Assembly: GCA_009919445.1 (NCBI GenBank)
Contig: RGBY01000093.1
Coordinates: 1-8,910, forward strand
Origin: Planctomycetia bacterium
Lineage (GTDB): Bacteria; Planctomycetota; Planctomycetia; Pirellulales; UBA1268
Length of the DNA stretch: 8,910 nucleotides
Direction: 5' to 3'
Made by a program: the position numbers and the translations under genes. Below the pieces are notes generated by a model. That model saw only the letters and a list, made by a program, of their open reading frames with translations. It was not told where the DNA came from and did not search any database. Positions 6,102 to 8,910 of the stretch are shown in pieces (within the stretch, counting starts at the first letter, position 1; every line of letters begins with the position of its first letter).

Positions 6102-7145
6102 ATGGAATTTTTTCGGCGAATTGGCTTTGGTATTGCTCGCGGGCTCTGTTTGCAGGGAGTTGCTTTGTTTTGCCTTGCGGGCTGGGGGCTGGCCGCTGAG
6201 CGGTTCACGGTTCATGAAAATGAATCAGGTGGCGTGACCGTCTCACTTGAAGGCCAGCCGTTCATGACCTACGTCATTGACCAGGGCAACAAGCCGTTTC
6301 TCTGGCCGGTGATCGGGCCGGACGGCAAGGAGATGACCCGGAGCTTTCCAATGAAAAAAGTCCCGGGTGAGGCGGTCGACCATATCCATCACCGGGGTAT
6401 CACCTTCGGCCATCAGCGGATCGCCGCAACTGACACCTGGCATGAGCGAGAGAGCTGGGGGCCAAAGGCGAAGGATGACCGGCTCGCCTTCATCGGCAGC
6501 ATTCGCCATGACCGCTACCGGAAGCTTGCCGGCGGCAAGACAGCGGTGATCGACAGCCTGGCCACCATGCTCTCCCCGACCAACAAGCCGGTGCTGACCG
6601 TCGAGCAGCGGTTGACCTGTGTGGTTCAGGGCGAGCACCGGGTGATCGACATTGCCCTCGATCTCGTGGCGGCCCATGGCCCTGCGACAATTGAAGACTT
6701 CAAGGATGCTGGCCTGTCGATCCGAGTGCCGGAGTCGATTCGGGTTGACGCCAAGCAAGGGGGCGAGATTGTTAACAGCCTCGGCGATCGCAATGCCGCT
6801 GCCTGGGCCAAGCGAGCCGTCTGGGTTGACTACCATGGGCCAATTGACGGGCAGACCTACGGCATTGCCTTCATGAGCCATCCCAGTACGTTCCGCCACC
6901 CCAGCCCCTGGCACGTGCGGACCTATGGCCTGTTCACGGCGAATCCGTTTGGGCTGAAGTCGCTGGGCCTCCAAGAAGAGTCGGCAGCCATCACGCTCGA
7001 TTCTGGTGAGCGGGTTGCCCTCCGCTACCGGCTGTTGTTTCACCGCGGGAATGAGCAAGAGGCTGATATTGAAGGAGCGTTTGCTGTCTACGCCGATGAA
7101 CGATTGGCTGAGCCCGGTGCCGCAAATGATTCAGCAGATCGTTGA
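6102..7145 (+). CDS. Exported PmoA-like protein (PF14100/DUF6807 family)
   Basis: A 347-residue protein with a Sec signal peptide (residues 1-32: MEFFRRIGFGIARG, a hydrophobic stretch, GLAA/ERF) and so exported. The start is supported by AGAGGA nine bases upstream. The mature part has the family hallmarks: PFMTYVIDQGNKPFLWP near residues 53-69, DHIHHRGITFGH (93-104) with several conserved His, a beta-rich middle, HPSTFRHPSPWHVR near 265-280, and a C-terminal FHRGNEQEADI segment. The family is abundant in planctomycetes and is widely labelled 'methane oxygenase PmoA'. That name is misleading: this is a soluble beta-sandwich-like exported protein, not the membrane subunit of particulate methane monooxygenase. 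No activity is established; links to sugar or polysaccharide metabolism are my inference from its usual neighbours. The stop lies only 3 bases from that of the convergent phosphatase gene. Confidence 0.85.
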   Translation: MEFFRRIGFGIARGLCLQGVALFCLAGWGLAAERFTVHENESGGVTVSLEGQPFMTYVIDQGNKPFLWPVIGPDGKEMTRSFPMKKVPGEAVDHIHHRGITFGHQRIAATDTWHERESWGPKAKDDRLAFIGSIRHDRYRKLAGGKTAVIDSLATMLSPTNKPVLTVEQRLTCVVQGEHRVIDIALDLVAAHGPATIEDFKDAGLSIRVPESIRVDAKQGGEIVNSLGDRNAAAWAKRAVWVDYHGPIDGQTYGIAFMSHPSTFRHPSPWHVRTYGLFTANPFGLKSLGLQEESAAITLDSGERVALRYRLLFHRGNEQEADIEGAFAVYADERLAEPGAANDSADR

Positions 7146-7148
7146 CGC

Positions 7149-8309
7149 TTACGTCTGCTCACGGAGTCTCAAGGCAACCATTGTCATGTCGTCCAGCGGA
7201 AGCCGGGGATGGCAGAATTTTGAGACGATAGCCAGGGTTCCCTCGACAAGCTCCTCGGCTGAGGCACCCCGCAGGTCACGAAGAGCCGCCTGTACCCGTT
7301 CCATGCTGAACATGGTTTCGCTGCTGTCGATTGCTTCGTGAATGCCGTCTGTCAGCATGATCAATGACGTGTTGGGTTTCAGCCGAATCAGCGACGAGGT
7401 CTGGTAGGAGTGATCATCCACAATTCCCAAGGGAAACCCACCTGGGGAATCGAGACTTTCAATGGTTCCGCAGTCGTGCAGAAGCCAGCCACCATGGCCA
7501 GCATTGGCGAACACCAGTTCTCGGCGGTGGGGGTCAATCACGCCATAAAAAGCGGTCACGAAATGTTCGGCTCCCGTTTCAGCTAGCACGTGCTGATTAG
7601 CCGCCGTCAAAATCTCTCCGGGATCGGCCTCGTTATGCACCAACGACCGGATCGTTCCCATGGTTGAAGCCATGATAAAAGCAGCCCCCAGACCATGGCC
7701 GCTGACATCAGCAATCATCGTTCCGACCCGTCCGTTGGAGAGCCGGAAAAAATCATAGAAATCTCCGCCGGTTGCCTCAGCCGGAATGCTGCGAGCGGCA
7801 ATATCGATGCCCGGAACATCTGCAGGCACCAGAGGCAAAAGCCGCTTCTGAATCGTGGCAGCCGTTTGCATGTCGCGTTCGAGGTTTTCCAGCCGTTTTT
7901 GGCCCAACGCCCGTTCGTGACGCTCGACGGCATATCGCACGGCTCGAGCCAGACTGCTGCTGCTCATCTCAGACTTGGGCAGATAGTCTTGGGCCCCCTC
8001 CTGAACCGCCTGGAGCGCGAGGCCGTCTTCCGTGTTCCCGCTGAGGATGATGACTGGCAGGTCAGGAGCATGCCCTGCTAGTCGGCGATACGTCTCAATA
8101 CCGCTACAGTCAGGCAACCCGAGGTCGAGCAGAACGCAGTTGAATGGTTCGCCGCAGGCGGCAGCCTGATCGATGGCGTCGAGTGAGCTGGTGACGGAAT
8201 CTACCTGATGAAGATGAACGTGAAGAGGAGATTGTTCGAGAAAGATGCCAATCAATTCAGCATCACTCGGACTGTCTTCGACAAGAAGAATGCTCAGCTG
8301 GCGATTCAT
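7149..8309 (-). CDS. Receiver-SpoIIE fusion: response-regulator PP2C-type phosphatase (RsbU-like)
   Basis: A 386-residue cytoplasmic signalling protein. Residues 5-125 form a CheY-like receiver with the acidic pair E11-D12, phosphoacceptor D62 (LLDLGLP), S90 in place of the usual Thr, and K112. Residues about 128-160 form a helical linker ending in AATIQKRLLP, the coiled-coil switch typical of RsbU-type enzymes. The rest is a SpoIIE/PP2C phosphatase with GGDFYDF (D183, D186), ADVSGHG (D201), TDGIHEA (D321) and LDDMT (D373-D374), so the metal-binding aspartates are present and it should be active. By family knowledge, phosphorylation of D62 would control dephosphorylation of a Ser/Thr-phosphorylated anti-anti-sigma or similar STAS protein; no such partner gene is in the window. 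It lies 87 bases downstream of a second receiver gene on the same strand, probably co-transcribed. Its own Shine-Dalgarno sequence is poor. Confidence 0.93.
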   Translation of the reverse strand: MNRQLSILLVEDSPSDAELIGIFLEQSPLHVHLHQVDSVTSSLDAIDQAAACGEPFNCVLLDLGLPDCSGIETYRRLAGHAPDLPVIILSGNTEDGLALQAVQEGAQDYLPKSEMSSSSLARAVRYAVERHERALGQKRLENLERDMQTAATIQKRLLPLVPADVPGIDIAARSIPAEATGGDFYDFFRLSNGRVGTMIADVSGHGLGAAFIMASTMGTIRSLVHNEADPGEILTAANQHVLAETGAEHFVTAFYGVIDPHRRELVFANAGHGGWLLHDCGTIESLDSPGGFPLGIVDDHSYQTSSLIRLKPNTSLIMLTDGIHEAIDSSETMFSMERVQAALRDLRGASAEELVEGTLAIVSKFCHPRLPLDDMTMVALRLREQT

Positions 8310-8339
8310 AACAATTCAAGCCACACGGTCTTGACGTTT

Positions 8340-8349
8340 ATTGATCAAT
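8340..8349. other. 10-bp palindrome between the two signalling genes
   Basis: ATTGATCAAT is a perfect 10-base palindrome in the 87-base gap, about 30 bases upstream of the phosphatase start. It could be a small operator or chance. No promoter hexamers could be assigned around it. Confidence 0.3.
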
Positions 8350-8396
8350 TGGTGTGCGGGTGTTTGTCTCTGGTTGCTGTGGGGGCCGCAGGGTGT

Positions 8397-8870
8397 CTAG
8401 GCCAGTTGTTGCTCGCTGTGCGGAAGCCTCACCAACTGAAACCAGAAGGCGTCTATTTTTTCCATGGTCTGCATGAATGCGCCGAGGCTTACCGGCTTGC
8501 GGATATAGCAGCTTGCCTTCCGCTGGTAGGCCGCAAGGACATCGTCATCGCTGTTTGACGTGGTCAGGACAATCACTGGGATGCGGCGGAGCGACTCGTC
8601 TCGGAGGAGTTCAGCGAGCACTTCGCGGCCGTCCATCCGCGGCATGTTCAAATCAAGCAGGATCAGGTCAGGCGTTGGGGCATCGACGTGTTGCCCCTGT
8701 CGCCTGAGGAAGGCCAGCAGTTCGATGCCATCCTCAACATGATGGGTCGTATTCCGCGCGCTGCTTCGCCGCAGGGCCTCGAGGGTGAGGCCGGCGTCAC
8801 TTGGGCTGTCTTCGGCCAGGACAATCTGGAGTGGCTGGTCTCGGTGTGGGGCGGGGGAAGGGTCAGCCAT
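8397..8870 (-). CDS. Single-domain response regulator, Rcp1-like
   Basis: A 157-residue protein consisting of one receiver domain with a short Pro-rich N-terminus and no output domain. Key residues: acidic pair E20-D21 (LAEDSPSDA), phosphoacceptor D73 (LLDLNMPRMDG), T103 (VIVLTTS), aromatic Y122 and K125 (YIRKPV). The LTTSNSDDDVLAAY block and the VEDGIELLAFL segment match Rcp1-type regulators, which usually receive phosphate from phytochrome-like or other histidine kinases encoded next door. GAGG lies six bases before the ATG, overlapping what may be the stop codon of an upstream gene. Likely role: a phosphoryl-group acceptor or shuttle in the same pathway as the following receiver-phosphatase. 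The cognate kinase is not in the window; it may lie beyond the right edge. Confidence 0.92.
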   Translation of the reverse strand: MADPSPAPHRDQPLQIVLAEDSPSDAGLTLEALRRSSARNTTHHVEDGIELLAFLRRQGQHVDAPTPDLILLDLNMPRMDGREVLAELLRDESLRRIPVIVLTTSNSDDDVLAAYQRKASCYIRKPVSLGAFMQTMEKIDAFWFQLVRLPHSEQQLA

Positions 8871-8910
8871 GTTTCGCCTCAGGAGTTACGGTCGTTGAGT
8901 GGGTGGCAGC

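Noticed and set aside
6243..7058. 271-codon open frame antisense to the PmoA-like gene
   Set aside because: It is a codon-bias shadow in GC-rich DNA with no recognisable domain, and the sense strand encodes a clear family member with a signal peptide.
6102..7145. Reading 'PmoA' as evidence of methane oxidation
   Set aside because: The protein is a soluble exported PF14100 member without the membrane helices of the pMMO subunit, and no PmoB or PmoC gene is nearby.
8871..8910. Tail of a sensor kinase gene on the minus strand
   Set aside because: A TGA at 8879-8881 (minus strand) could end an upstream gene, but the few codons visible match nothing recognisable and another frame also stops nearby.

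Overview
The window looks like a piece of a planctomycete chromosome, most likely Pirellulaceae-like. This is inferred from gene content: an exported PmoA-like (PF14100) protein, an exported cysteine-rich Csp/DUF326 protein, a lipoprotein TRAP binding protein with a fused DctQM permease, and receiver-SpoIIE signalling proteins. Base composition is moderately GC-rich. A related phylum such as Verrucomicrobiota cannot be excluded without a search. No tRNA, rRNA, transposase, CRISPR array or phage gene was seen.

Layout. Positions 1-165 hold the C-terminal end of a photolyase/cryptochrome-family gene. A strong sigma70-like promoter (188-217) then leads into two overlapping genes for small exported cysteine-rich proteins: an unrecognised 177-residue protein (281-814) and a Csp-type four-helix copper-binding protein (735-1133). 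A textbook intrinsic terminator (1189-1223) closes this unit. Next is a two-gene TRAP transporter operon: a TakP/DctP-like binding lipoprotein (1376-2509) and a fused DctQM permease (2506-4653), joined by an ATGA overlap. An MFS permease (4701-5921, minus) converges on it. After a 180-base divergent intergenic region comes a PmoA-like exported protein (6102-7145, plus). It converges, with a 3-base gap, on a minus-strand signalling pair: a single-domain Rcp1-like response regulator (8397-8870) followed by a receiver-SpoIIE PP2C phosphatase (7149-8309).

How the genes may work together. The cysteine-rich pair is probably a thiol-based copper-handling unit in an extracytoplasmic compartment. The TRAP operon is a high-affinity, ion-driven importer, probably for a 2-oxo acid or similar organic anion; the nearby MFS permease may handle a related compound, but nothing in the sequence proves it. 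The two regulators look like the output end of a phosphorelay or partner-switching pathway whose sensor kinase is not in the window and may lie just beyond the right edge. The most unusual part is 188-814: a duplicated ribosome-binding site, an uncharacterised Cys-pair protein, and an 80-base overlap with csp that contains an in-frame A-AAA-AAC heptamer.
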